NCBI RefSeq assembly: GCF_000143415.4
Contig: NW_003314261.1
Span: 744,001 to 808,000 of the forward strand
DNA length: 64,000 nucleotides
From: Selaginella moellendorffii
Taxonomy: Eukaryota > Streptophyta > Lycopodiopsida > Selaginellales > Selaginellaceae
Reading direction: 5' to 3'
The translations under genes and the position numbers were made by a program. The notes below the pieces were generated by a model. The model had not been told where the DNA came from. It ran no database searches and saw nothing but the letters and a program-made list of their open reading frames with translations. This document shows, piece by piece, positions 30,032 to 41,000 of this stretch; the first letter of the stretch is position 1, and each line of letters starts with the position of its first letter.

Positions 30032-30303
30032 TTATATTTTATGTGGGATCATCTTTCTTTCAAAGAAACTACAACAGTGAAAGCATTGACAGACAAACCA
30101 GGTTTTATCCATATTCATCTTCCCCAGATCACCATCCAGCTTCCAGTCGCCGAGCTTGGCACCAGGGCAAATTCTCCTGCCATGGCCAAAGGCATCGATG
30201 TCTGGCATGAAACACTGCGGGCGAAACTCTAGAGGGTCTTTCCAAAACCTCTCGTCCATGGTGATCTAGTAGGTGTTGATGTAGATTGTGGTATCGTCTG
30301 GGA
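30032..30303 (-). pseudogene. P450 relic, 3' part, cut by the transposon
   Basis: Carries WIAMDERFWKDPLEFRPQ and the heme motif FGHGRRICPGA on the minus strand. The 5' part of the same relic lies at 43433-44200, 13 kb away. Confidence 0.75.
30295..30303. repeat. Target-site duplication, left
   Basis: CGTCTGGGA, repeated at 43433-43441. The unoccupied site occurs once in units 1 and 2 (reverse complement TCCCGGACG at 2708-2716 and 5795-5803, one base different). Nine bases is the usual Mutator-like duplication length. Confidence 0.9.
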
Positions 30304-30361
30304 GGGCGCGGACCATACTTTGAGCTCACGAGTTGAAGAGTTGAGCTCACAAGTTGAGCTC
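30304..30361. repeat. Left terminal inverted repeat with GAGCTCA motifs
   Basis: Begins GGGCGCGGACCATACTTTGA and contains GAGCTCA three times. It pairs imperfectly with the right end (43391-43432). Confidence 0.65.
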
Positions 30362-30836
30362 AATTTTCAATTATAATTTAGTACAAACATTATAAATTTT
30401 AAAATTTTAAGGTTATGGCGAACCTAATAATTTAATAACTCTCTATATATTATATAGATAAAAATGTTCTAAAGAACACTTTTTGTTCTAATAATTTAAA
30501 TATTTACTACATGCAATGATAGGGACATTTGTTAGAACATAAAATAAAATGTTTGCAAAAAGAGTATTCTTGTCACTTCGTTAAATTTGTACTCTATCTA
30601 GTAAATGTTAGGTTTGTCAGAATTAAAAAATTATTAAATTTGAAATAAGATTCTATGTGAAGCCATATAACCGTTTGAAAGGAAAAAAAATAACCGTTGA
30701 TGTAAGCTTATTGGATATAAAAGAAAGACTTGGTTCTTTGTAGAATACATTCTTGAGGGGTTTGTCGTAGCATATTGTCTAGAATTTATAGATCTTCATT
30801 CACACTCTCATTCGAAAAAGGGAAATACACCCACAA

Positions 30837-31217
30837 ATGTCTATAGGTTCTAGTGTTGGTAATTTTAACTATCACAATCTTTCTTCTCAGGGCTCAAGGG
30901 CTAGGAGATGCAATAACTATCCCATTGCACAGCATAACCAAATCACACAAGAGAATGAAAGAGAGGATAGTAAGGATAGTGATCATGAGTTGGAGATAAA
31001 TGTAATGACAGAGGGTGCAACAAATTGGGTGAAAAAGAATGCCCTCTTACTTGTTTTAGAAAAGTGCAATTCTGCCATTTTCAAGAAGTGCCCCATATGT
31101 TTTCTAGCGTTTGGTGGAAACAATAGCAATGATCAGTATGATGGTATATATGCTCTTGCGACACACTGCAACATCACGCACCCAAAAACTACCATGAAAT
31201 CTTTTTTGAGATGGTAA
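30837..31217 (+). CDS. Small CPIC zinc-finger protein of the transposon, left, 126 aa
   Basis: Polar, low-complexity first ~60 residues, then LEKCNSAIFKKCPICFLAFG, a ~15-residue loop and ALATHCNITHP. The CPIC pair and the HC..H end fit a single C2H2/C2HC zinc finger. It lies ~530 bases from the left tip and points inward. The frame is open and has an ATG. It resembles in layout the minus-strand protein near the right end (41569-42214). The role is unknown; end binding by an accessory protein is one possibility. No intron needed. Confidence 0.5.
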   Translation: MSIGSSVGNFNYHNLSSQGSRARRCNNYPIAQHNQITQENEREDSKDSDHELEINVMTEGATNWVKKNALLLVLEKCNSAIFKKCPICFLAFGGNNSNDQYDGIYALATHCNITHPKTTMKSFLRW

Positions 31218-31379
31218 GGATAGAAATGGAGACACACGAGTACTATGGGCAGTATTGCGAGAAGAACACTCGGAAGCATATAAAATGAAAAGTGAAATGA
31301 AAAAGCACATTTGTATTAATTATATAAAGTATAATAAGTTTTATTGATAGAGAATAAACATCGATAGTGTTGGAGAAAT

Positions 31380-34300
31380 CTAATTAGCTCCAAAAGTTTT
31401 CTGCAACTCAGCAATAGTAAGGCTTGCTTGGTGTATATGAATATCCACTTTAGGATCCTGGTACACAATGTTGATGAAGATGTAGTACATATGCTTGCAA
31501 GGAGCATATGCCTTCCTATGTTCCTCACGCTTCGTAAAGTCTGGACATGTGCAAGAAGGAAAGTCGTGAATGGCAATTGTGTACTCTCCACCTTCTGTTT
31601 TGACTGTGTACTCCTTTGCAAGCGCAGCAATGTACTTCGTGGAGAGAATCTCACACTCAAGTGTTTGAGCCAAGTTTATTTTACCTTGCTTCTGCTTGGA
31701 GATGGTACCAATAAATTTAACTGCCTTACCTTTTCGTGCTGGCCTCCTATGCATCTCTGTAAGAATAGTCCTGCTCCTGTCACTCATGTCTCCAACTCTC
31801 CTCTCAAGATTAAAACCAGATTTCTCAAGGTTTTCAATCTCATCCGAGGTGAGCGTGACCCCATTAGCAACCGGCCATTCTTTAGGTACTGCATCAGGTT
31901 TAGTCACTATAGTGCCTTCAAGCCGCTTCGTATGGTTGGCGTCGGTGTTGCAACAATATAGCCAGCACCATCTTGAAAATCCTGCTTACTTTCGTTCCCC
32001 ATAGAAACATGGGGCTGGAACAGAAGCAGAGTTTTCACCACGAATCCAGGCCCAACACTTGCCCCTCGAAAGCATCCCCACACACCTTACATTCGATTTT
32101 GCTGGCACGCGTCGGATTGCCCATTGCTTTGGCTCCACGCTACGGTAAGTAATTTCAACCTGTTGCGATGCACTCTTTTCATCAGCCACTTGAGGTGGCT
32201 CGGTCCGAGAGCGGTGTCTTGGAGCAGAATGGTACTCGATATCAGGTCTGTGAGAGCTTTTTGCTCCAAGGTCCGTACCAACATCTTCCCCAGCAAAGGA
32301 AAAACGATGCTTTGAGCGGACAGTTTTCATATCACCAATAGAAGCTCGGGGAGTGTACTCCATAGATGTGCGACGGACCACTTCCTCAACTACAGTTGCC
32401 ACTGTTCGGGCGGGTGGAGTTAATTTTCTCTTCATCCTATCATGTAACATCTCAATAGAAGGCCCTGTTCCCATGTATCTTCCTTCCTCGAATGCCAGTG
32501 CTTTTGAAGATTGCTCTATAGCACGTATCAAATTTTATAGACAGGCTTCGTATAGACTCATCTTCCCTTTCCCTACCTCAGAGGAACGCCAACTCCAATG
32601 CTTATTTTCGGAGGGATTCACAGTTGGGGTGTATGCGAGGTCCTCAAGTGGTTGATCCTAATGGAAAAGGCAATATTAAAAGGTAATAAAAGGAGAAGAA
32701 AAAATATAAACCAACCTGAAAAGAGTGATGTCCCCATTGGAACATCCTAACTTCCCACCATCCTAACCATGACTCAAGTTGTGGTAGGCAACTTATGTCT
32801 GTATAGCCATCTTCACGCCACCACATTCGAATTTTGTTTGCTTTTGCCTCATGCTCTTCTTCAGAAGGTGCAACCTGCCATTGTTTGCACAACTCCTTAA
32901 ATATTGATTGAAACTCTGGCTTGATAAGATGGCAGTGCTGGTTTAGGCTTTGAGCCCAATGGAACTCACAAATCCTCTCACGACTTTCCAATGGTTGACC
33001 ATTCCCAAAAACTGCTCAGATACCATTCCAGTTTGCACCAGCCCCATCTGCCATGAAACCACGAAAGTTTGCAGGCTTACCAGTCCGCTTTAGGACAATA
33101 TCAGAGAGGGACTTCCAAAATATTTCCTGTGCTGTCTGGTCTTATACTTTAAACTCTGCTGTCGCAATTGTTAAGTTACAACGTAGCCTATGAAAACATA
33201 AATATTATAACAATTTCAATATAATGAGAATTAAAATTACCTTGGATCATACACATGAGCTCCCATGGTTGTCCAACCGGATACACGCTCCATATGGTCA
33301 AAATGTACCTATGCATTTACAAGGTCACTGGACCCAAACATGTCCATTCGGGAGACAAGATTTACGCCAGAGGCAGGGCCTATGGTAGACATTTTGAAGA
33401 TGAAGGGGCGCTCTTGCTCATTCACAACTTGGTCTGGAAACAAACTTCCGTGGATGAACTCGTATGGACAGGTCCGTTTCAATTCAAGGATGGAGTCAAT
33501 TTTTGATTGCAACTTCCCCTCTCGAGATTCACACATCCAAGATTTTATCCTAAACAATATAATGTAAGAAAAAATTATTATTATAACGTATGAAAAATAA
33601 CGGATGTACCTCCTTAGGCTAGTAGCAGGTTGTACTCCTCGTAGTAAGTCCCGCAAGCTAGCCTTGTTTAGTTGAGTCTTTTGGCAACCTGGATTGAGTA
33701 AGGTATTTGCGATAAAATCCTTGAGGACGGTCTTCTGAACATGCTTCGGAGTTGCAGATGAGTTTCTCATAGTCTCTTCCTGTACAGCATCTTTGAAATG
33801 GTTGAGAGAACTCCTTTGTATCCCTTCCTACATTGGATGCATATGTGTGCCAACACGCACTGCAGCTCTTCCAGCCACTCCATCCCGTGGAAGAAAGTAG
33901 TACATCTTGGCCTCACAGATAGCACGACATAGAGGAGCATTTTTGCAGAATCGACATTTGAATCCAACAGCAATGGTGTCACAGACTGGAGGATTGACTG
34001 CAGACCCTTCGAAAAATATAGAGTTTCTAGAGCGGTCTCGATTGCATGCTTCATCCACACAATCTAAATGCCCGCCACAATGAACTATAAACACTGTGCC
34101 TTCAAAATGTTGGAAGTGTGTGGTTTTGATCTTGCACCAATTGTGGACATCCTGCTTGGTTTCCATCCCCTTCCGTTTGGAACCTGTGCTGCTAACAAGA
34201 GGTGGTAGCTCGAAGAAAATGTTGCTGTTGTAGGAGGATGGAAGCTCACTCACAAGCCTATACAAAAACAAGTGCACGTCAATTGAGAGGCGTGAAAACT

Positions 34301-34595
34301 GGAAAGCATTGCTAACGGCTTTGAATATTGCTAAAGTTGGAGCTGGAGCTGGTGAATTTGGCGCCGACACTAGCATGACATCTCCACTTGAACTAGAAGA
34401 GGACGAGAGGATAACGACTGACTCTTGCTTCACATTCACTTTCGCTGGAGCGCATTTTGGCATTTTGACTGGAGATCCGAACACTCGAATCTCCTTCGAC
34501 TTGGAATTTTGTAAATCCCATTGTTGTCCACCCTTGCCCACACCAGAAAGAAGAAACTCCGAGTATGCAACTATACCGGTGTCGTTACGGATCAC
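31380..34595 (-). pseudogene. Mutator-like (MULE) transposase, spliced, with stops
   Basis: N-terminal part (34595-33770): serine-rich, then a Cys/His cluster (KCRFCKNAPLCRAIC and MYYFLPRDGVAGRAAVRVGTH). Catalytic part: WTTMGAHVYDPR (near 33245-33280), FMADGAGANWNG (near 33020-33060) with the second acidic residue, and ERICEFHW (near 32965), the CxxH expected in MULEs. C-terminal SWIM zinc finger CTCPDF..CKHMYYIF (31500-31570) within the last exon. Clear introns include 33550-33609 and the one before 33180. Three in-frame stops, at 33309-33311 (TAG), 33142-33144 (TAA) and 33016-33018 (TGA), interrupt otherwise continuous homology. Exon borders between 32650 and 31910 were not fully resolved. 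Confidence 0.8.
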
Positions 34596-34639
34596 AGCCT
34601 CTAAAGAAATAGAGCCAAGACGAAGATCAAAACGCTGAC

Positions 34640-35520
34640 ATAAAAAACTTTCAGAAACAATACTCTGAGAGAATGAAAGAGGTGGGTGATCTCAAAAATG
34701 AAGAAGAAACCTCTCCATCCTTTTTAATAGGTTTTGGAGTTCTCTCTCTTTATGCTACTTGTAAAAATCTATAGTGAAACATAATTGAAATTTAAATAGA
34801 GTAATAAGAAGACAACGTACAAAATGAATTTAAATTCTATAGCAAATTTAACATGTGTAAGTGTGACAGTATTAATATTACTGTCATCTATTATGATGTC
34901 TGATGTATGTATACACATAGATCCAAGGAAAGATTTTCAGCACGTGAAGTTTGATAGTTAATAATGATACCAATAATGACATTCTGCTATAACGTGTTAA
35001 ACCAAGAGATCCAATCTAACTATCAGCACGTGTGATATGTCAAGTTGTCAAATTTTAAGTGGTAGATGATAATAAATCTTGTCAAATATTATTCTTCAAT
35101 AACAGATTTGATTTGTACTACAACTCAAGTTTTATCCATAATTATGAACACTGCTCGATGACATTTAAAGCACGTGCCTATTGTTTAGGATCTAATGCAA
35201 CACAAAATAAATTTCTGGATGAGGATTCATCCATTCATAGATGGATATAGTACAACATATTTTAACGTGCCTTATTTATACTCTTTGAAGTTCTTGTAAC
35301 GATTCCAAAATATGTACAAAATATTGATGAGAATGCATCCTTTCTAGATAATTTGTAAAATATAATATCATATCTCTAATAACAGAAATGTTGATAGGTG
35401 CTAGTTATACCATCATTAAAATATACAAAATAAAGAAGCATAATTTACATATAATAATAATGATAAGATAAAATAAGATCAAAGATATTGTGATGGTTGA
35501 GATTTAGGTTATTCGGAATG
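34640..35520. other. AT-rich transposon interior, no gene seen
   Basis: Between the transposase start and the repeat block. Only short chance ORFs. It should hold the transposase promoter. Confidence 0.4.
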
Positions 35521-35539
35521 AACGGCCAGGATTAGAGAT

Positions 35540-35580
35540 TGGTTAGGGTTAGGGCAGCCATCAGGATTAGGGTTAGGGTA
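35540..35580 (+). repeat. Short telomere-like GGTTAGGG runs
   Basis: Three short runs of GGTTAGGGTTAGGG-type sequence. Too short for a telomere; probably incidental. Confidence 0.4.
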
Positions 35581-35595
35581 GCCGCCAAGATTAGG

Positions 35596-35880
35596 TTACA
35601 GTTCGCATCGTGAGTGGAGCGCGCGAGAGATCGAGAGATCGAGCGCGAAGGAGATCGAGGGATTGAGTGCGAAGGAGATCGAGCGATTGAGCGCGCAAGA
35701 GATCGAGAGATTGAGCGCATGAGCGGGAGAGATTGAGCGTGCGAGCGGGAGAGTTTGAGCGCGCGAGCGGGAGAGTTTGAGCGCGCGAGCGGGAGAGATT
35801 GAGCGGAGCTGGAGAGATTGAGTGCGTGAGCAGGAGAGATTGAGTGCGCGAGCGGGAGAGATTGAGCGCACAAGAAATCT
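35596..35880 (+). repeat. Minisatellite of GAGAGATTGAGCGCGCGAGC type
   Basis: Degenerate tandem repeats with a period of ~22-24 bases (GCGCGCGAGCGGGAGAGTTTG and variants). ORFs read through it (serine/arginine/alanine-rich on the minus strand) are products of the repeat and not credible proteins. Confidence 0.8.
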
Positions 35881-36033
35881 AGCACGATCAAGAAATCAAG
35901 GGAGGAAAGATGCCACCAAGGGTGAGTTTCGATTTGATTGCTTCCACTTCCATTTTTTGAGTCCATTGCTTCCATTCCATTGCTTCCCTTTTTTTTCCTT
36001 GATTGCTTCTTTGCTGGCCGAGATCAAGCTCGG

Positions 36034-36483
36034 GCCGGCCACCTCGGGCAGTTTTGCTTGCTGAGGGGCCGAGGTTATTCAAATAACCTCGGCCCCTCGG
36101 CGAGCAAAACTGCCCGAGCTTGAGCTCGGGCCGGCCACCTCGGGTAGTTTTGCTTGCCGAGGGGCCGAGGTTATTCAAATAACCTTGGCCCCTCGGCAAG
36201 CAAAACTGCCCGAGCTCGAGCTCCGGCCGGCCACCTCGGGCAGTTTTGCTTGCCCAGGGGCCGAGGTTATTCAAATAACCTCGGCCCCTCGGTGAGCAAA
36301 ACTGCCCGAGCTCGAGGATAGGTCGGCCACCTCGGGCAGTTTTGCTTGCCTAGGGGCCGAGGTTATTCTAATAACCTCGGACCCTCGGTGAGCAAAACTG
36401 CCCGAGGTCGAGCTCCATTCTTCCACCTCAGGCAGTTTGGCATGCCGAGAACCCGAGGTATTTCCATTAAGCTCGTATTGTGG
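36034..36483. repeat. Five ~96-bp units, each holding a long palindrome
   Basis: Units start near 36034, 36131, 36227, 36323 and 36419 with a GGCCGGCCACCTCGGGCAG-like sequence. The first four contain CAGTTTTGCTTGCCGAGGGG followed by CCGAGGTTATT and then the reverse complement, separated by almost no loop. The fifth is diverged and is cut by the N gap. Strong cruciform/hairpin potential. Confidence 0.85.
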
Positions 36484-36583
36484 NNNNNNNNNNNNNNNNN
36501 NNNNNNNNNNNNNNNNNNNNNNNNNNNNNNNNNNNNNNNNNNNNNNNNNNNNNNNNNNNNNNNNNNNNNNNNNNNNNNNNNNN
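36484..36583. other. Assembly gap (100 N)
   Basis: Exactly 100 N, the usual placeholder for a gap of unknown size. It lies between the palindrome array and the CCA-rich tract and hides the 5' end of the methyltransferase gene. Confidence 0.99.
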
Positions 36584-36602
36584 ACACATTTAGTTAGAGA
36601 TT

Positions 36603-36832
36603 CACCACCTCCACCACCATCACCTCCACCATCACCACCTCCACCACCGCCATCGCCACCTCCACCACCTCCATCACCACCTCCACCACCTCCATCGCCA
36701 CTACCACCACCACCATTGCCACCACCACTACCACTATTGCCTCTACCCCCGCCGCCACCGCCACCACCACCATTGCCACCACCACTGCCACTATTGCTTC
36801 TGCCCCCACCACCACCGCCACCACCACCAATG
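36603..36832 (+). repeat. CCA/CCN-rich tract coding poly-proline
   Basis: Long run of CCACCACCNCC triplets. In the plus frame used by the downstream gene it reads as proline with some serine and leucine. On the minus strand it gives a meaningless glycine-rich frame. Confidence 0.8.
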
Positions 36833-36854
36833 CAAATCCCTGAAGTTGGGCAAT

Positions 36855-38007
36855 TGTCGCGAATGTGACTTCGGGTATCGAAAGTTACCTGTCGGCTAGT
36901 CCTTACGGACACTCTTACCTTATTGCCACGATGGCAGGAGGTTGGTATTGCTGGTTCTCTTTATCAGCCCCTTTTGTTCAAGTGTTAGTTTACTGGGCTT
37001 AGCACCTGTACTTAGCCAGATGGACATAAGGTAGGAACTCCTATGTGTTTCTAGCTGAGCATACTCGGCCTGGCTCTTAGTTCTCTTTTGCTCTGTCTTG
37101 CACTGGCTTGACAAGAACCCTCGCGTATTGAGATTGGTCCCTCAATATCGCCGAATGATAGCTTACCGTGTTTACCAAACACCCTCGCTATCATGCCCTT
37201 TGTGTTAGTCTCATTTTGGTCCCAAATGCTATTTATGGAAAGTGTCCAGATTTGCTCATTTGGCATATCTACGGAATGTAGAGATTGTCCTGAACACAAT
37301 GGTGTTCGTCCCGTGTCCAAATTCGCAATCTAGGGACATTCCATATTTAGTAAGTTTCGAGCTTGTCCCAGAGACTAACTCCTAATACTAAGGGAGGCTT
37401 GGGGTGAAAGCCCAAAGCGTGTGTTCCTCAAGGGGGGGGGGGGGGGGGGCTGTGGGGGGGTGCCAAATGTATAGTAGGGATAGTGGGTAGGTTGGGCATG
37501 GCCGACCAACTTGAGGCATAGTCTAGCTCCCGCTTGCGTGCCTGTCCTTGTTCTGCGTCCGGCTTGGGTTTAAGCCCAAGTTCCATTCCATGCTAGTTGG
37601 TGGAGTACCCATATCCTCACGTTAGGCCACCGGTATGCCGAAATAGCACCAGACTCCGTTTGGCTCCGTTTTGCGTGCTGGTCCTGGCATTGGGATGCTG
37701 GTTGCTCCAGGACTGTTCCAAGTCGCTCCGGGCTCCTGTCCCTTCGCTCCTTGGGCTTTATGCTCGGGAGTTGCTCCGTGGTTCGGTTCCGTCACTCCTT
37801 GGCTCCATGCTTGGGAGTTTGGCACCGTTCCTTTGTTCAGTGGCCCAAGGCCCTGAACCTCGGGTTCTTATGGATACGTGGCATGGACATGTGGCATGTG
37901 ACACGTGGCATCTGTCACGTGGCACAAAGAGGGTTTAGGTTCCACTTCGTGGTGTTATCCTATGGTAAATCACCATAGGATAAAGGGTCAAAACCACGTG
38001 CACTATA
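36855..38007 (+). mobile_element. Solo LTR inside a coding exon
   Basis: Same family as the LTR at 61198-62330: it starts TGTCGCGAATGTGACTTCGG and ends ACCACGTGCACTATA. It is flanked by a perfect 5-bp duplication GCAAT (36850-36854 and 38008-38012). Removing it with one duplication copy restores the reading frame of the ParB-methyltransferase gene. No internal region is present, so it is a recombination-derived solo LTR. Confidence 0.9.
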
Positions 38008-41000
38008 GCAATCTAGTGGTGTTCACGATAGGGAACCTGAGGAACAGCTTGGAGCTGAAAGAGTTGCAGACCTTCCTGACAACGTGGTGGACAAGCACTT
38101 CCAAGAGACTGTTATGTGGACAAGGGAAAAAGCAGTTCACCAAACACTTGAGGCGCTCAAGTGGCCAGGCCCTTGTGACTTGATCAGAGAAATCCCCCTT
38201 TGCCGTTTGCAACAGACGAACCTTGTCTACACAGCATCCAAGTATGTCAACCCGGATATATACAGCTTGTTCAAACAGAATGGCCTTGCAACAAATATCG
38301 GTATGTTTGTAGTTTCTTTTTGCAAGCCAGGAACAACGGAGATCATTACTGTCACACCCGAGATTGTGAATAGCTGGGATCCTATTTGGAGGAGGAAGTC
38401 CCTAGAATTTGATGACATGCTTATCAGACATCCTGAGACTCGACAGCTTGCGGGGACAATGTTCCAAATTATTGACGGTAACCACCGATATGGAGCTTGG
38501 ATGAAGTGTATCGACGATCATTTTCGCGATGATCCCGTCTACCATATTAACGTTCCAGTCGGCCATGTCTACGCGAGGGGACCTTTGGATGTCAACAGAT
38601 TTATCTTGGCCTGCCAAAAGATCAATGCGTAAGTCTTGTAATTTTACCTCTAGCTCCACTTTAACTTGTTTTGTTGTGTTTAAATGTAGGCTTGGGCTGT
38701 TCGCTGTTCAAAAACAAAATCTTGTCTATGACATCGAGCAACTTCGATTTTTGGCAGACTTGAGTGAGGATGACATCCGCCAACATTATGGTGATGATCT
38801 CGCAACACTTGTTCGGCACTCACGCACTCGAAATGACGGTACAACTTGGTTCAACAACCCAATCAATTTTATGCTCACTATGTGGTGTAAGGTATGTCTT
38901 TCCCTTTTATTTTATAAAAGCCTCTTTTAATTGTTTTGGTTTTTAGCCTTTGGTGAAGGTCAAGCAAACTTACAAACTTGCAACTTACAAACTTGCATAT
39001 CCGGAGAAGAGTCGGGAAGAGCTCTCAGTTGAGTTTGTACAAATTGAGCACAAAATTCAGCATGCAAAGTCCTCAAAGTTGAAGAAACTAGTATGCATTG
39101 CAGACAATCGCAAGTAGAAAGAGTGGCTAGAGACTATAGCCGAAATTTCTTTTCATGAATGTAAGTTTTTTATCACACTTCATTTTTCTTAATTATGCAT
39201 ATGTTACTTTTGCAGTGAACAAAACTCCAAATGACATGATTTACAATATCGCAAAATTGAAGCTTCCATATAAGCAACAGATAAAGACTCTGGAGTTCCT
39301 CAATGTCTGCTTGATGAACAGAGAGAAAGGACTGCCAGAACTATTTGAGAACATGATGAGAAGGGCTGTCTACATCATGCAAACTATAAGTGAAGGTGAG
39401 AAGTTCTTAGCACCACACATTGGTGACAATCCAGATGGCACATTCATGTCTTTCGACACCTACATCAACACGTCATTGGAAGGGATCGAAGAGGGGTGGC
39501 TGCCAGAGAAGTCTACAAGCACAACAACTTATGATTGCCAACATTGTCAACCTTATTTCATGCGACGTGCAACTTATAGGTATAATATGATTTCTAAGAC
39601 TATTTTTTAATATATATTGTTTACAGGTATCTTCGATATAGAGGCATGCCATTTGAGGCATCAGTTTGCACTCGACTTGTTGCAAAGGGTGTAAGAGATG
39701 GAGGAATATATCCAAGAATGTTTGCGAGAGTTCCGAAGGCACGGAAGATAGAATGCTCTTGGGAGTTGGAGCTCCTAGGGAAGGAGACCTCTACACTAGA
39801 TCGCGAGGAAATTATCAATGCTAGCAACGATGGCAATGCAAGTGACGATGGAGACGAGGATGAGGAAGCTTCAGATCAAGTTCGTGTTCCACCACCAGAC
39901 AATCAGGAACAGGCTCCAATTCAACCATCAAACAACCAAGATCCGGATCAGGTTCTACCAGTAAATAACGATAATCAAGTGGTTCACAGAATATCACGTC
40001 GACCTCGAGGTAAGCAAAAGTGAATTTTACAAACTAAAGGTGGTAATACATGTTTTTTGCAGCAATGACTGTTGGTAGTAATTTCATTCCAGCTCGACGA
40101 GATGCTCGTGAAGAAGAGTTAGAGGAACTCTCATAGACAACACGCCATATGACGGTATCATACTATTTATTACTTTTTTCATTCACTTAGCTCTTTTATA
40201 GGTCCATCCTGTGTCTCCAATAACACAACAAGGCATTGTGGGTATCTTTATTGGCTCTTACAGTAGATTATTGACATCTTTCACGGAAGACGACATCAAC
40301 ATGGATATACGCCGCCAGTTCAACCGTTGGTGCCGAAAGATACAAAGGCCTGTGCTCCTAGTTGCGGACTTCATTCTCTTCGACTTTCCAAATGGTCTTT
40401 CAGATATCGATGGGAAAGTTGAGGATTGGAACTTTCTCACACCTGACCACTTGCGCGATGCATTCCTATTGTCTGAAGTACTTATGCTCGAAGCTGGCCA
40501 TGTCGTCTTCATCCTACCGAATGACCCCAACTGGATGTATGAGCTTATGACATGCGCAGTAGAAGTTCATTTCAAGTCATTCTCTTCCGGGTGCATCATG
40601 GATCCTATTGGCGTTGATACGAGGGGCGTCCAAGGGAAGCCTGAAAAGGTGAGTATGTATTTTATATTTTTATCTAATTTCTAAACATTTTTATTTTCCA
40701 GGTTATGATGTGGACCTATCATGCCTTCTGCAGAAACACACATGATGGGTTTCGTGATAGTGAACGTGCAGCACGTGTTTTGCCTGGGTACAACAGTTCC
40801 ACTAACATCATACCCAACCTTGTGGATGAGCAGATCCGCAATACGTTTCCAGGGTACCGATTTCGAACTCCATTAGCAATGCAAGTCTTGCTTGAGCTCT
40901 ATTGCCCACCAGATGGTATTGTGATTGATTGCATAGCAGGTAGCGGTTCTATGGTGGAGGCAGCACGTGACTCTGGTAGGTCGGTGTTTGCTATTGAAGA

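Larger units (their letters stand above)
27917..30303 (-). repeat. Inverted copy of the 3.1 kb cassette, left part
   Basis: Reverse complement of positions from about 5101 down to 2708: PPR debris, small ORF, then the last part of the P450 relic. Near-identical to units 1 and 2. It breaks off exactly at the transposon's 9-bp target duplication and resumes at 43433. Confidence 0.92.

Noticed and set aside
35540-35580. Interstitial telomere
   Set aside because: Only a few TTAGGG units, and the plant repeat is usually TTTAGGG; too short to support it.
35532-35975. Serine/arginine-rich ORFs on the minus strand
   Set aside because: They are read-through of a minisatellite; every frame of such a repeat gives a periodic protein.
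36034-36483. CRISPR-like array
   Set aside because: The ~96-bp period has no unique spacers, and each unit is itself a palindrome in a plant nuclear transposon.
36271-36912. Glycine-rich minus-strand ORF running through the N gap
   Set aside because: It is the antisense of the CCA-rich tract and spans unknown bases. The plus frame is the one that joins to the ParB-containing exons.
37597-38183. ORFs of 60-113 codons across the LTRs (repeated at 53141-53383, 60247-60639 and 62008-62386)
   Set aside because: They recur only because the LTR recurs. They lie in LTR sequence and end at different places in different copies.
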